64,000 nucleotides of DNA from Halicephalobus mephisto (taxonomy: Eukaryota; Nematoda; Chromadorea; Rhabditida; Panagrolaimidae): contig SWDT01000102.1 of NCBI GenBank assembly GCA_009193035.1, positions 186,001 to 250,000 of the forward strand, in the 5' to 3' direction. How positions within the stretch are numbered: the first letter of the stretch is position 1; each line of letters opens with the position of its first letter. Position numbers and translations under genes: made by a program. This document shows positions 25,385-37,917 of this stretch, one piece after another. The notes under the pieces were generated by a model. That model saw only the letters and a list, made by a program, of their open reading frames with translations, did no database searches and was not told where the DNA came from.

Positions 25385-25870
25385 AATGTCCAACTTTGAC
25401 GATCATCCTTGACTTTGAACTTTGATAATTAACTTCGATTTCAAACTTTAATTATTAGCTTTGACGATTATTTTTGATTTTGAACTTCGATTTCAAACTT
25501 TAATTATTAACTTTGATTTTAAACTTTAATTATTAACTTTAATATCGAACTTTAAATATCATTTTTGATTTTGAACTTTAATTATTAACTTTGATGATTA
25601 TTTTTGATTTTGAACTTCGATTATTAACTTTGATGTCGAATTTTGACGATTATCTTTGATTTTGAACTTTAACTATTAACTTTAATATCGAACTTTAAAT
25701 ATCATTTTTGCATTCGAACTTTGATTATTAACTTTGACGATTATTTTTGATTTTGAACTTTGATTATTAACTTTGATGTCGAATTTTGACTTTGAATTTT
25801 GACCATCATCTTTGATTTCAAACTTTGAACTTTGACTATCATCTTTGACTTCGAACTTTGATTGTAAATT
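25385..25870 (-). repeat. Right arm: complementary TCGAACTTTGAT-type array
   Basis: About 490 bp of units such as AACTTTGATTATTAACTTTG and TCGAACTTTGAT, which are the complement of the left array. A transcript crossing both arms could fold into a long hairpin. Transcription is not shown by the sequence. Confidence 0.85.
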
Positions 25871-27286
25871 TTGATAAAGTGCAATCCAGAAAAAAATTTG
25901 TTCCGTTTCCGAGATTTAAAAAATTCCAGGATGATGCAATTTCTAGTTTGTGGTGTGCCATTTTGGATTTTTAAATAGCTTGCGCAGTTGAGCTAGACTG
26001 AGTCTTTTTATTTTTCTTCTTTGAAGACTGCTTGTCTTCTCTGCGCTTCAAAAATGATCTCGATTACACTTTTATAAGGATCAGGTTTGTTGATTTTTGC
26101 TTGTGCTTTATCGACGGCTGTTAGCTGGCTAGCTTAAACCATTTGGCTCAGATATGTATTCCGTTCGATTTTAAGCAGCTGCTTGAATCCAAATTTTTCA
26201 ATTTTCCCGAATTTTTTCAAATTTTTTCAAATTTTTTTGAATTTTCCCGAATTTTTTCGAATTTTCCCGATTTTTTTTTCAAATTTTTCCGTTTTTAAAA
26301 AATTTTTCCGATTTTTTAGAATTTTCCCGTTTTTAAAAAATTTTTCCAATTTTTTTTTTCAATTTTGTTTCGAATTTTTTTAAAATTTTATCGTAAAATT
26401 TTTATGAAAAAATTTGCAAAAATCAAAATAAATCTTTGCAAAGTTTTATTTTCTCGAAATTTAAGTACTTAAATATGTAAATGGAAAAATTCTATCGATT
26501 TTTTTATTGTTTTTCCTTCGGCAAACATCAATGACGTTTTAATTCTCCCATTTTTGGCAGCTTTCATGAGTGCCCACGTGCATTCTTCGATTTTGTGGAA
26601 TTAACGTTAAAAAACCAGAATTTCGAAATTTCGGAATTTTTGAAAATTTACGTCGAGAGAATTTTGAAAAAATTCATTTCTACTTTGTAGCGTGATTTTA
26701 GAGAGCTTAATACTTTGTGTTGAGAAAATTCAGCATCAAGTATTTAAGACTTTAGTGATAGTGTAGTTTTTAAATCTCCAAAATCTCAAACATTCATTTT
26801 GAGAGAATTATGAAAAAAAATTATTAATTTTTATAAAAATATAATTTTAGAAATCTCAAACATTCGTTTTGAGAAAATTCAGCATCAAGTATTTAAGACT
26901 TTAGTAATAGTATGGTTTTTAAATCTCCAAAATCTCAAACATTCATTTTGAGAGAATTGTAAAAAAAAATTATTATTAATTTTTATGAAAATATAATTTT
27001 AGAAATCTCCAAAATCTCAAACATTCGTTTTGAGAGAATTATAAAAAAAAATTATTAATTTTTATAAAAATATAATTTTAGAAATTAAGAAAATTATATA
27101 AAAAATTCATTTTTTATAAAAACATAATTTTGAAAGTTTCTAAAAACTTCAAGAAATTCGTGGCGAGACAATCCCGTAAGAAATTTCCTTCCGTTTTTTA
27201 TCATTTTATTTTTTAGGCCCGTGAATTTTCTTGCTTCATTTGTTTTCCATTTCGTAATTTTGTACTTTTGCTTTTCAGCTGACAGA

Positions 27287-29084
27287 ATGGGCGATATTGA
27301 AAAGAACACGAATCCAATTGTTCTTCTACCTACTAACGGGAAGGAAGCGATGGATCCTCTGATTTACCAACCGACCGTCGAGAAATCTTCAGAAACCGAT
27401 ACCAAACAAAGTGCTCCTCTGGAGCGAAGTCTAGGATTCTTCTCATCAGTTGGCGTCATCATCGGATGCATTATTGGATCTGGGATTTTCATTTCTCCTG
27501 CCGGTGTTCTTCAAAGTGAGTTTTTAATTTTTTATATAAAGACAGACATGATCGTTAACTTCAGATGCCGGAAGTTTCGCCCTGTCGCTTATCATTTGGG
27601 TTGCTGCCGGTCTTTTCGTGACTTTTGGCAGTTTTGTTTATATCGAATTAGGAATTTTGCTGAGTCTTTCTGGCGGCGATTACTCCTACATCTATGAAGC
27701 ATTTGGAAATTTTGCGGGTTTCATGAGACTTTGGGTCGAAGCCATCATTGTCCGTCCTTGTACTGCTACAATCGTCGCTCTGACTTTCTCTCAGTACACC
27801 CTCGTGGCTTTCCTCGGTGGAAGTGTCAATGATTACCCGGCTCTTTATATAGGTGTCGCTGCGGTTATGCTGATTTTCCAGACGGTTCTCAACTGTATCT
27901 CAGTCAAGGCCTCCGTTTGGTTGAATAACATTTGTACCATCGCCAAAGTTCTGGCCCTCGGGGTTGTAATTGGAATCGGTGCTTATGCTTTGATCGTTGG
28001 AACTCCTGGAGCTTACGACACCTTTGCTGATCCCTTCGCCAACTCTGATTACAGTCCTGGGTCGATTGCAATTGCGTTCTATTCCGCTCTATTTGCGTAT
28101 CAAGGATGGAACTACTTGAATTTCATCATCGAAGAAGTTCGAAATCCGGAAGTCGTTCTCCCTAAGGCCGTTCTTGTTTCTGTTTTCACCGTCATCGCGA
28201 TCTACGTCTTATGTAATATTGCGTTTTTCACAGCTCTTTCTCCTGCTGAACTTTTGGCCTCTGGTGCTGCTGCAATCGTGAGTTTTCTATTTTTTATAAG
28301 TAATTAATCATTTTTCAGGACTTTGCGATCAAAATCACCGGATGGAAGGCCTGTGGAATCATCGTTTCCCTTTTTGTTGCTATTTCCTGCTTTGGATCCG
28401 GTAATGGAGTCATTTTTACTTCCAGCAGACTCTTCCTCGTCGGTGCCAGAAATGGACATATGCCACGATTCCTCGTTATGACTAATCCCAAACTCAAAAC
28501 TCCAATCCCTTCTGTTATGGCTACGGTATTTCGAGACTTTTATGATTTATGCATGTGGTTATTTTTAGGGACTTCTTGCTCTGTGTTACTTGGCTTTGAG
28601 TGATAATGCCGTCAAGCTTATTAACTACATTGCTGTCAGCTACTGGGCCGCCATCGGACTTGCAACAGTTTCTCTACTCTACTTTAGATACACTCGCAAA
28701 AACGACCCTACTTACAAGACCAAGTACCCCATTGTCGTGGCAATTATCTTCTTGCTGGGATGTATTTTCCTAGTCTGTTTCCCGTTCTTGAGTGATTTTA
28801 AACAAACAAGTGAGTTTATTTGTCATTAAAAATAATTAAAAAATTTTCTAGTGATCGGTGTTTTAATTGTCTGTACTGGAATTCCGTTCTACCCACTTGT
28901 CTACTTCCAGCCCAAGTGCTGTCAGAAATTCTCCGATGCCATATTCAGAATGTTTAAGCAAGTTTTCAAAGTCGAAGATGATGAACGTATCAATGCTGAA
29001 GACTATTCAAATGAAGATGAAAATGTGGTTTCCTTTCCTCTTGTTCCTCCAGTACCCGTTGAACCTAATATGAAGCAGCCCTAG
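27287..29084 (+). CDS. SLC7-family amino-acid transporter (AAT-type)
   Basis: Predicted exons 27287-27515, 27565-28277, 28319-28525, 28569-28809 and 28852-29084 join in frame to 540 residues. TTTTCAG ends 8 nt before the ATG, a likely trans-splice site. It has the LeuT-fold marks of the APC/LAT group: GVIIGCIIGSGIFISPAGVL (TM1), WVAAGLFVTFGSFVYIELGI, NCISVKASVWLNNICTIAK, SALFAYQGWNYLNFIIEEVR (TM6), ISCFGSGNGVIFTSSRLFLV (TM8) and KTPIPSVMAT. The conserved Cys that links LAT-type subunits to the SLC3 heavy chain, between TM3 and TM4, is not present in FSQYTLVAFLGGSVNDY. Like several worm AATs, it may act without a covalent heavy chain. The C-terminal tail is acidic and cytosolic. The TIL gene starts 346 bp downstream. 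Confidence 0.95.
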
Positions 29085-29137
29085 ATTATTGTGAACCTTT
29101 TTACCAACGGGTTCACTCTTTTTTTCGTTATCCTACA

Positions 29138-29206
29138 TACAGTCGACTCTCAATTTTATGTAATTTTTTGGTTCCTTGGATTACGTTATATCGAGAGTCG
29201 ACTGTA
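29138..29206. mobile_element. 65 bp Tigger/pogo-like MITE in the SLC7 3' UTR
   Basis: CAGTCGACTCTC at 29140 and GAGAGTCGACTG ending at 29204 form the perfect outer part of inverted arms of about 24 bp. TA flanks both sides. The terminal motif resembles pogo/Tigger-type ends (from memory). It lies between the SLC7 stop and its AATAAA near 29370, so it is probably transcribed as a hairpin in the 3' UTR. Confidence 0.75.
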
Positions 29207-29429
29207 TTTTGTTTGATTCATTCCTATTTTATTCAGTTTTCGATTGTTACCCTGAAATTCAAGATTTTAGTTTCTGATGATCAATGGTTTTTTGTGATAA
29301 ATCCTATCTTTTTAGAATGACATTTTTCATTGAAAATTGATCACTTTTTGGACAGGTTGAATTCATTGCAATAAAGTTGTGATCGATTGGGTTCGATATT
29401 GATAATTGCATTTTGTCTATATTTTGAAA

Positions 29430-31607
29430 ATGAAATTTTTGTTTCTAAAGTTTTTTATTTACTTGGTTAGTTTTAATTGAAATAAAAGTTTTATTTTTAT
29501 TTTTAGAATTTTTGTGAAATTTTTTGTAAAATTTTAAATGAAACAAATGAAAATTATACTGTAAGTAGTGAAGTAGAAGAAGTATTTAATTCGACCTTGA
29601 AACCGACTTTGAATCTTCCATCAGTGACAGTTTTAACAATTAAATGTGGAATTAATCAAGAATTAAAACAATGTGGTTCAGTTTGTCCACCAACATGTAA
29701 TTTGTTAAATCCAGAATGTGAAGAACATTGTATCAAGGATATTTGTCAATGTAAAGTAAGTAAAAAAGTTTTATATTTTCTAATTTTATTTTTTTTAAAC
29801 TTTTAATTTTTAATTTTTTTTTATTTTTAAAATTTAAATTTCTAAATTTTCTTACAATTTTTAATTTTTAATATTTTTTAATTTTTTAAAACTTTTATTT
29901 TTTAATTTTTTAAAACTTTTAATTTTTAGTATTTTTTAAAATTTAAATTTTTTAAAACTTTTAACTTTTAGTATTTTTAAATTTTTAAAATTTTTTAAAA
30001 CTTTTAATTTTTTAATTTTTTAAAACTTTTGATTTTTAATTTTTTAGGAAGGATTTGTGGTGTCATCTAATGGGACTTGTATTCCGCCGTCGGAATGTGA
30101 ATTAAATGGTATGAATTTTTTATAAAATGTTTATTAAATTAAAAATTATAGAATCTAAAACATGTCCTGAAAATTCTCATTTGAAAGCCTGTGGAAGGTA
30201 AAAATTTTTATGATATTTTAAATATTATTTTTTACAGTCCATGTTCTCCATCATGTGAAAATCCTACGCCTACAGTATGCAGTATACAGTGTGTTGTTGA
30301 TGCTTGTGTTTGTAACGAAGGATTTGTTCTCGACGGCAGCAAATGTGTCAAATTAGAAGACTGTCCGAAAAAAAATCGTAAGTTATCAGATTTCGTTTTA
30401 TAAAAATCCGAAATCAAAGTTCATGATTAAAATTTGAGATCGAAGTTGATCATCACAATTTAAGGTCAAAGTTGAAGGTCAGAATCAAAAGTTAAAGTTC
30501 ATGATTAAAATTTGAGGTCGAAGTTGATCATTAAAGTTAAAGTTGAAAGTCAGAATTGGAAGCTAAAGTTCATTATCTAAGTTTGAGATTAAAGTTGATC
30601 ATTAAAGTTAAAGTTGAAAGTCAGAATTAAAAACCAAAATTCATTATCTAAGTTTATGATTAAAGTTGAAGGTCAAAATTCATATCTAAGTTTGAGGTTA
30701 AAGTTGATCATTAAAGTTGAAGTTGAAAGTCAGAATTAAAAACCAAAGTTCATTATCAAACTTTAAGATTAACGTTAAAAATCAAAGTTCATATCTAAGT
30801 TTGAGATTAAAGTTGGTAATTAAAAACTGAGATCGAAGTTGAAGACCAGGATTGAAGGTTGACTATCAAAGTTCGAAATTGAAATTTAGATTTTTCTTGT
30901 TAAAAAAAAACTAGATTTTTGCATTCCAAAAAACCGTCTGACTTATGTTGATAGAATTTAATATATCAATTTTTTTAAATATAAAAAAGTAGATTTTTTG
31001 AAAATTTCGAATTTTGAACTTCAACTTCAAATTTTGATCATGAACTTCGACCTTAACTTTGACTTTGACTTTTAACTATCAACTTTAATCTTCAACTTCG
31101 ATATTATGAATTTTAAACTTTTTACGTTAAAACACAATTTTTTAATTTTTTCTATTCTAAAAAGTCGTATTTTTTATTTTTTAAATTTTTTTAAATTTAG
31201 ATTTTAATTTAAAAAAAAATTTTTTTTATTTTTAAAAAATTCAAATTTTAACTTTACAAAAAACTAAATTTTTAATTTTAAAAAATTAAAATTTTTATTT
31301 TAGAAAAAATTCAAATTTTAATTCTGATTGTCGAATTTTATAATGCAAAATATATTTCATGATTTAAAAAATAAATAATTTTAGAAATCTGTGGCGAAAA
31401 CGAAAAATTTTATTCTTGTGGAACACTGTGCGAACCAACATGTGAAGAACCGTTTCCTGGATTCTGTTCTGACAAATGTCTCGAGAATGCCTGTCAATGT
31501 AACATCGGTTTTGTCAGGTATTTTTTTTAAATTTAAAAATTGATTTTGAGTATTTTTTCAGAAATGCCGGAGGCAAATGTGTTCATTTATCAGAATGTCC
31601 CATCTGA
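29430..31607 (+). CDS. Secreted protein with three TIL (trypsin-inhibitor-like) domains
   Basis: Seven predicted exons (29430-29465, 29507-29755, 30048-30108, 30152-30197, 30238-30377, 31385-31517, 31562-31607) join in frame to 236 residues. The N-terminus MKFLFLKFFIYL is a short hydrophobic signal. Three ten-Cys TIL modules follow, each split by an intron: CGINQELKQCGSVCPPTC to IPPSEC; CPENSHLKACGSPCSPSC to KLEDC; CGENEKFYSCGTLCEPTC to HLSEC. Each ends in the typical CxCxxGFV...C...C. TIL modules commonly inhibit serine proteases, and in nematodes occur in cuticle, body-wall or secreted inhibitors. A reactive loop cannot be assigned with confidence. Intron 5 carries the AAAGTTGA-type inverted repeat. 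The close upstream SLC7 gene may be co-transcribed (inference). Confidence 0.87.
30404..31110. repeat. Second AAAGTTGA-type array with a short inverted partner, in an intron
   Basis: About 470 bp (30404-30870) are made of GATTAAAGTTGATCATTAAA, AGTTGAAAGTCAGAATT and AAAGTTCATTATCTAAG units. About 100 bp of complementary units (AACTTCGACCTTAACTTTGA) lie at 31010-31110. The vocabulary is close to that of the arrays at 24681-25870. Because it lies in the sense intron of the TIL gene, a hairpin could form in that pre-mRNA. Confidence 0.75.
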
Positions 31608-33093
31608 AAATAAATTAATTTTTCGACAATAACGAATTCCAATTGGAACAAAAAAAATATTTGAATTTTATAATTTTTTTAAAATTTGAATTTTATAATT
31701 TTTTTTAAATTTAAATTTTATAATTTTTTTGAATGTGATAAGTTTTTTAAATTTTCTATAAAATTGTGAAGGTGTTAGAATCTCCGAGAATCAAGTGGAA
31801 AGTTTCTGGAAATTTCGAAAATTTGGTTGAAGTTTTTGAGGGAACTTTTGAATCTTGTAAAAGATTTTGAAACTTTCCAGAATCCTATGGGGATTTTTGG
31901 AATTTATATCTAAAATTAAAAATTGAAGAATATTCAGCACTTCGTGGCAGGATAATATTATAGTAATATTTGTTTTTAATTTTTATACTAATGACTAAAT
32001 TTTTATACTTTTATTGAAATTTCTAAAATTATTCAGAATCATCAGAAGTCTCTTGTAGTCTTCTGAAACCTCGTGGGGACATAGAACTGGTATCTAAAAT
32101 TAAAAATTGAAGAATATTCAGAACTTCATGGCAGGATAATATTACAGTAATATCTGTTTTTAATTTTCACCCTAATATGACTAAATTTTTATACTTTTAT
32201 TGAAGTTTCTAAAACCTCTCAAAATCATCATAGAGGCCTCCTATAATCTTTTGCAACTCCTTAAAAGTTTCTCGAACATTATTAAACTTAATGGAATCTT
32301 ATTTAACTTTCTTGAATTTAAAGATTTTCGGAACCGATGTCTAAAATTGAAAGTTCCATAACGTTCCGGAAATTCGTGTCAGAAAAAATTTGCAATAACA
32401 TCTGCTTGCAATTTTCACATTAATATGATTAATGTTCTCTAAAACTTTCTAGATTTTCCCAAGTTTTTATGGATGGTTCCGAAGTATCCCAAAAAATTAT
32501 GGAAATTTTTCAAATTTTTTAACTTTTTAAAATTTTTCGATTTTTTCAAATTTTTAAAATTTTTCGACTTTTTAAAATTTTTCGACTTTTTTAACTTTTT
32601 CAAATCTTTTAACTTTTTTCAAAATTTTCAATTTTTTCAAATTCTTCAATTTTTTCATTTTTTAAAAATTTTTTCAACTTTTTCGAAACCGTTGGGAAAT
32701 TTCGAAATTATTTGAAACCTCAAGTTCTAGAATTTCCTAAGCATTTTAAAAATTCGTCTTTAACCAATTTCGTAAAACATCTTTTTTCACTTTTATTGAC
32801 AGAAATTTCTTTTTGAATTTAAATAAAAAATTGTTATATTTTAAAAATTACTTTTTCTAAAAAAATGAATTTTAAAAATAAATTTTTTCTAAGAAAATAA
32901 AATTTTTTAAAAGAAAATAAATTTAAAAAGACTTTTTTAAAAGAAAATAAATTTTAAAAATTTTTTAAAAGAAAATAAATTTTAAAAATTTAAAAAAAAA
33001 ATAATTTTTTTTTAAAATTGCGTTTGTGGTTTAAATACCTTTTGTTTTTCAAAATTTTGAGTTTAGAATTTTCTAATTTTCGTTAACCTATAG

Positions 33094-33272
33094 CTGGACA
33101 GCCGCAGAGAGTCCCATTGTATGTCGTGTTTGCCACAATGTTCTTCGAAGAGAGCCGGCGGCACTGCTCTGGAACCATTGCGTTTTCATTCCTGTTTTCA
33201 GCGGACAAGCCGGAACGTTTGTCGATGAAGCTGTGGCTATTTTACAGGCTCAATTTTGCCAGTCATTCCTAA
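33094..33272 (+). other. Unexplained island with a 59-codon open frame
   Basis: In a region of nearly pure A/T this 180 bp segment is about half G+C. It starts after a CCTATAG acceptor-like site and is open in one frame to the TAA at 33270. The translation includes VPLYVVFATMFFEESRRHCS and SADKPERLSMKLW, which I do not recognise. It could be an exon of an undetected gene, a decayed coding fragment or a regulatory element. Confidence 0.3.
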
Positions 33273-35169
33273 ATTTTGTTTCATGTTCGGATTTTATAAA
33301 AATTTAATAAATAAAAATTTATTGATTAATTTAAAAAAAAATAAAACTTCTGAATCATGTTTGAAATTACGAAATCTGCTTTTTTTAAAATTCTTTGATT
33401 TTTAAAACGGAAATTGGAATTTAAAAAAAAATTTCAAAGATATTTTAATTTTTAAAAATATTTCGAAAATATTTTTATAAATTTTTTAAATATTTAAAAT
33501 ATATTTTTATAAATTTTAAAAAATATTTAAAATATATTTTTATAAATTTTAAAAATTATTTAAAATATATTTTTGTAATTTTTTAAAAATTATTTAAAAT
33601 ATTTTAATTTTTTTTAAATATTTCGAATATATTTTTATAACTTTTTTAAAAATTATTTTGAACATATTTTTGTAATTTTTATAAGTATTTTGAATATATT
33701 TTAATTTTTTTTCATTTTTTGAATATATTTTAATTTTTTTAAATTTTTTGAATATATTTTTATAATTTTTTTTTGCGAAGAAAAATGAGTTTTTAATTTA
33801 TTATTTTTTTTGATCACTTTGAAAACCTCGAACAAATGACTTTAGCTGCAAATTTTGCTTGATTTTTATTTATTTAAAAGATTTAAAAGATTTTTAACTT
33901 TCTATTTGATTATTTTGAACAACTGGAATGCATACACAATTAAGTCTAAAAATGTGGACGAACGTGGAATTTGTCTACTGATTCTGTTTGAATTTCTTCT
34001 TTTAATTTCGTTCGTGAGTTCTAAAAATTGAATTTTCTCTAATCGTTCATATAAAATTTATAAAAAAATAGTTTTTTACGTAAGAAAGAACTTTGTTAAA
34101 CAAATTTTTGCATAATTAAAAGTTCGTTGAAAATTATATTTTAAAAAATATTAAATTTATTCTACAAAATAATTTTTAATTTTTTGAATAAAAATAATTT
34201 TAAAAAAATTTAATTTTTAAATAAAAATAATTTTTTTGGAATTTAATTTTTTAAATAAAAATAATTTTAAAAAAATTTAATTTTTGAATAAAAATAATTT
34301 TTAAAAAATTTAATTTCTTATATAAAAATAATTTTTTTGGAATTGTAGTTTGTCTAATGTAAATGATTTAAGCTGGATTAAATTTTTTTAAATTATTGGA
34401 AATTAAATCAATTTTTATCTAAAAATAGATTTTTAAAATTAAATTTTTTTATTATTGGCGATTTATTGTTTGAAAAGTGCATTTCATCTGTTTTACAATT
34501 ACTTAAGAAGGATTAATTTTGTACGAACTTTATTAAAAAAAATAATCGAATTTTTATTCAAAAAAAATTTTTAATATTAAGAATTTTTAATTTTTAATTT
34601 TTGATAATTTTTTATTTAAATTTATTTATCATTTACTGTAGGATTATTTAAGAAAGTTAAATTTATAAAATAAATTTATTTTAAAAAATAATCGAATTTT
34701 TATTCAAAAAATTTTTTAATATTAAGAATTTTTTAATTTAAATTTATTTATCATTTACTGTAGAATAATTTCAAAATGAGATTTATTTTAAAAAATAATT
34801 GAATTTTTATTTTTAAAGTTTTTGATAATTTTAAATAAAAAATTATTTATCATTTACTGTAGGATTATTTAAGAAGGATTAAAATTTCATAAGACCTTTA
34901 AGAAAGTAATTAAATTTTTACTTCAAAAATTTTTATAATTTATTTTGAGATGTGCATGATTCATTCTACAGTAATTTATGCAGAATTATATTTTTATAAA
35001 AAACTTTGTTTAAAAAATAATTGAACTTTTTTCAAAAAATTATTAACAAGAAAATTTTTATCATTAATAGTTTATCTAAAGTTATATATCTTTTACTAGA
35101 CGATTAATCGAGAAAGATTAAGTTTATATAAAAATTTTAAAAAGAAAATAGTTCAATTTAAAAAAATAG

Positions 35170-35765
35170 TTTTTTTGTAAATTATTATCTAAAATTACTT
35201 ATCATTTATTATATAATTTCGAAAATGGATTAAATTTTTAGAAAAATTTCGTAAAAAACAATTTTCATAATAAATTCAAAAAATTTTTAATAAAAGTCAA
35301 AGTTATTTGTTATTTATCATTTATTATATAATTTCGAAAATGAATTCAATTTATGAAAGAATTTTGTAAAAAAAACAATTTATATAATAAATTATAAAAA
35401 ACATTTTAATAAAAATTAAAGTTATTTGTTATTTATTATATAATTTCGAAAATGTATTAAATTTATGAAAGAATTTTGTAAAAAAACATTTTAATAAAAA
35501 TTAAAGTTATTTGTTATTTATTATATAATTTTGAAAATGATTAAATTTATGAAAGAATTTTGTAAAAAAACAATTTATATAATGAATTATAAAAAACATT
35601 TTAATAAAAATTAAAGTTATTTGTTATTTATTATATAATTTCGAAAATGATTAAATTTATAAAAGAATTTTGTAAAAAATAATTTATATAATAAATTATA
35701 AAAAATATTTTTAATAAAAATTAAAGTTATTTGTTATTTATTATATAATTTCGAAAATGTATTAA
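35170..35765. repeat. Tandem repeat, about 85-120 bp unit, five copies
   Basis: Each copy holds AAAGTTATTTGTTATTTATT (near 35298, 35420, 35503, 35614 and 35722), then TATATAATTTCGAAAATG and GAAAGAATTTTGTAAAAAA. Copies differ mainly by short deletions. Confidence 0.8.
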
Positions 35766-37114
35766 ATTTTTCCACCAATCTTGATCGATTTCGGTCCCAA
35801 AAAAGTAGTTTTTCAACAGTAAAAGCTTTTTTTTTATTATTGACGGTTTCTCGTTTGGAGCTATTTTTCGTCTGCTGTACAATGATTCGAGCTAGATAAG
35901 AAAATTTGTTTCGTGCAGCTGTCCGTAAAAGTCGCCTTCGCTAACTTCATGAAAATCGTCGCGATGAATAAATTCAGTTTAGTGAAATTTTAGGCTAGAA
36001 ACAAAAACAAAACAATTTTTGTTTATTCGAAATTTTTGATTTTCATAAATAAAATCAGACGATTATTAAAAATAAAAATATTACGAAATAAATTATTCCA
36101 AAAAAATTTTATAATTTTTTTATTTTTAATTTTTTTTTGAAATATTTGTTTAAAACTGACTTTAGTGGAGTGAATTTGAGGACGATTGACTCTTCTCCAT
36201 AATCCCAGAAAAACCTTCAGTACTATTGTTCGCAAATAAACACGTTAAAATCAATTTAGCTTCTCTAGATTTTTATTTTTAAATTTTTTATATAAAATGG
36301 TTTTTTTTAAATCCATTATTTTATTTTCAAATAAAAGTAATTTTTTTATTTTTAAATTTTTTATATAAAATGGTTTTTTTTAAATGCATTATTTTAATTT
36401 TAAATAAAAACGATTTTTTAAAACTATAATTTTTCTGAATTTTTTCGTATAAAAAAATTTTTTTAAATACATTATTTTATTTTCAGATAAAAACAATTTT
36501 TGAAATAATGTAATTTTTAAAAATATTTTTACACAAATTTTTTTGGATTTATGTCGTTTTGACGTTAGCCAAAAATCATCGTTTATCCGCTTTTGGAAAT
36601 GCATTTTAAATTCTTTGGATATTTACTTTTGAAATTGCATTTTATACATTTTTTTGGGTTTATTAGTTTGACGTTGAACAAAAGTAGTTTTTTTTCAGTT
36701 TTTAAAATTTATTTTATTTTTTAAATATTTATGAATTTTTAAATTTTGTATTTTAAAAAAATGAAAATATTCATTTTAATTACGTCATTTTATTGTTGAA
36801 TTTTTTTTAAAATTTAAATTTTGTTTTGATTTTTTAAATTTTTATTATTTTTGAAATAAATTTTTTTTGAAAGTATACTGTAATTTTTAAGTTTTTATTT
36901 TTTTAAATATGAAAATTCTTCTTCATATATGCATTTTTCTGATATTAAACAAAATCAATTTTTTGAATTTTTATATTTTTATTATTTCGATATATACAAT
37001 TTTTTTTCTTATACATGTATGATTTCGACATTAAAGAAGGATAATTTCCTGGTTCTTGAAAGTAATAATATTTTCTGAAGTACTTTTGTTAAATTTTTAT
37101 TACTTTGCTTTGAT

Positions 37115-37560
37115 ATATATGAAAATTAATTCGATATATAGAAATTGATTTGATATATATGAAAATTAATTTGATATATATATAGAAATTGCTACGATGT
37201 ATATAGAAATCGTTATATATATATAGAAATTAATTTAATATATATAGAAATTAATTTAATATATATGAAAATTAATTTAATATATAGAAATTAATTCGAT
37301 ATATATATATAGAAATTGCTACGATGTATATAGAAATCGTTATATATATATAGAAATTAATTTGATATATATAGAAATTAATTTAATATATATGAAAATT
37401 AATTTGACATATAGAAATTAATTCGATATATATATAGAAATTGCTAAGATGTATATAGAAATCGTTATATATATAGAAATTAATTTTATATATATAGAAA
37501 TTGTTTTAATATATATATATGAAAATTGTTTCGATATACATAAAAATACGGAAATTGTTT
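37115..37560. repeat. AT-rich minisatellite, higher-order unit of about 125 bp
   Basis: Alternating GATATATATAGAAATTAATT, GCTACGATGTATATAGAAAT and CGTTATATATATAGAAAT units recur three times. The open frame 37449-37676 is read from these repeats and is not a gene. Confidence 0.8.
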
Positions 37561-37917
37561 CTTCATCTGCGTCATTTTTGATGTTAATAAAGAAAAATTT
37601 CTTGTCCAGTTGTGCTAAAAATGTACTTTGTCTTAAAAAACCTTATCATCCACGTTACACGTGCATTCTTCCTTGATTTGACCGATCAGGCGACGTTAGT
37701 TCGATTAAGACGTTTTTCGTCTGGATGGATTATTTCAAGGTGCAAAGTTTTAATTCTTATTTTTGATACAAGAATTAATAAATGAATCACTTATTTTTTA
37801 TTTTTGTTTTTTGATATTCGGGAATATTGACGTAAACAGTGGAAATTCAATATTATTTTACAGAAAACCGAGCTGAGCCAGCAAGCCATTGTTTTTCGAC
37901 CCTTTGGCAACTGAGCC

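Larger units (their letters stand above)
21489..27286. other. Gene-free, low-complexity 5.8 kb region
   Basis: No gene could be supported. From 22425 to 23650 the sequence is nearly pure A/T. Islands of ordinary composition occur at about 22840-22980, 23650-23910, 25970-26170 and 26510-26610. They have no recognised coding match, although 23676-23909 is open on both strands. The islands could be 5' non-coding exons or enhancers of the flanking transporter genes. Near 26740-27090 a roughly 110-130 bp unit containing CAAACATTC and TTTTGAGA is repeated about three times. Confidence 0.6.
31608..37917. other. Gene-poor, repeat-rich 6.3 kb region
   Basis: No gene was recognised. It holds GAA/TTC-rich filler (31740-32400, with a 170-190 bp unit seen about twice around GAAGAATATTCAG), Phe-coding A/T runs, long poly-A/T stretches and tandem repeats. 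Islands of ordinary composition at 33080-33275, 35840-35990 and 37670-37740 may be non-coding first exons or control regions of the downstream SLC16 gene. Confidence 0.55.

Noticed and set aside
26183..26383. Phe/Asn-rich 66-codon frame (and a similar one at 32473-32715)
   Set aside because: Artefacts of TTTTTCAAATTTTT-type simple sequence.
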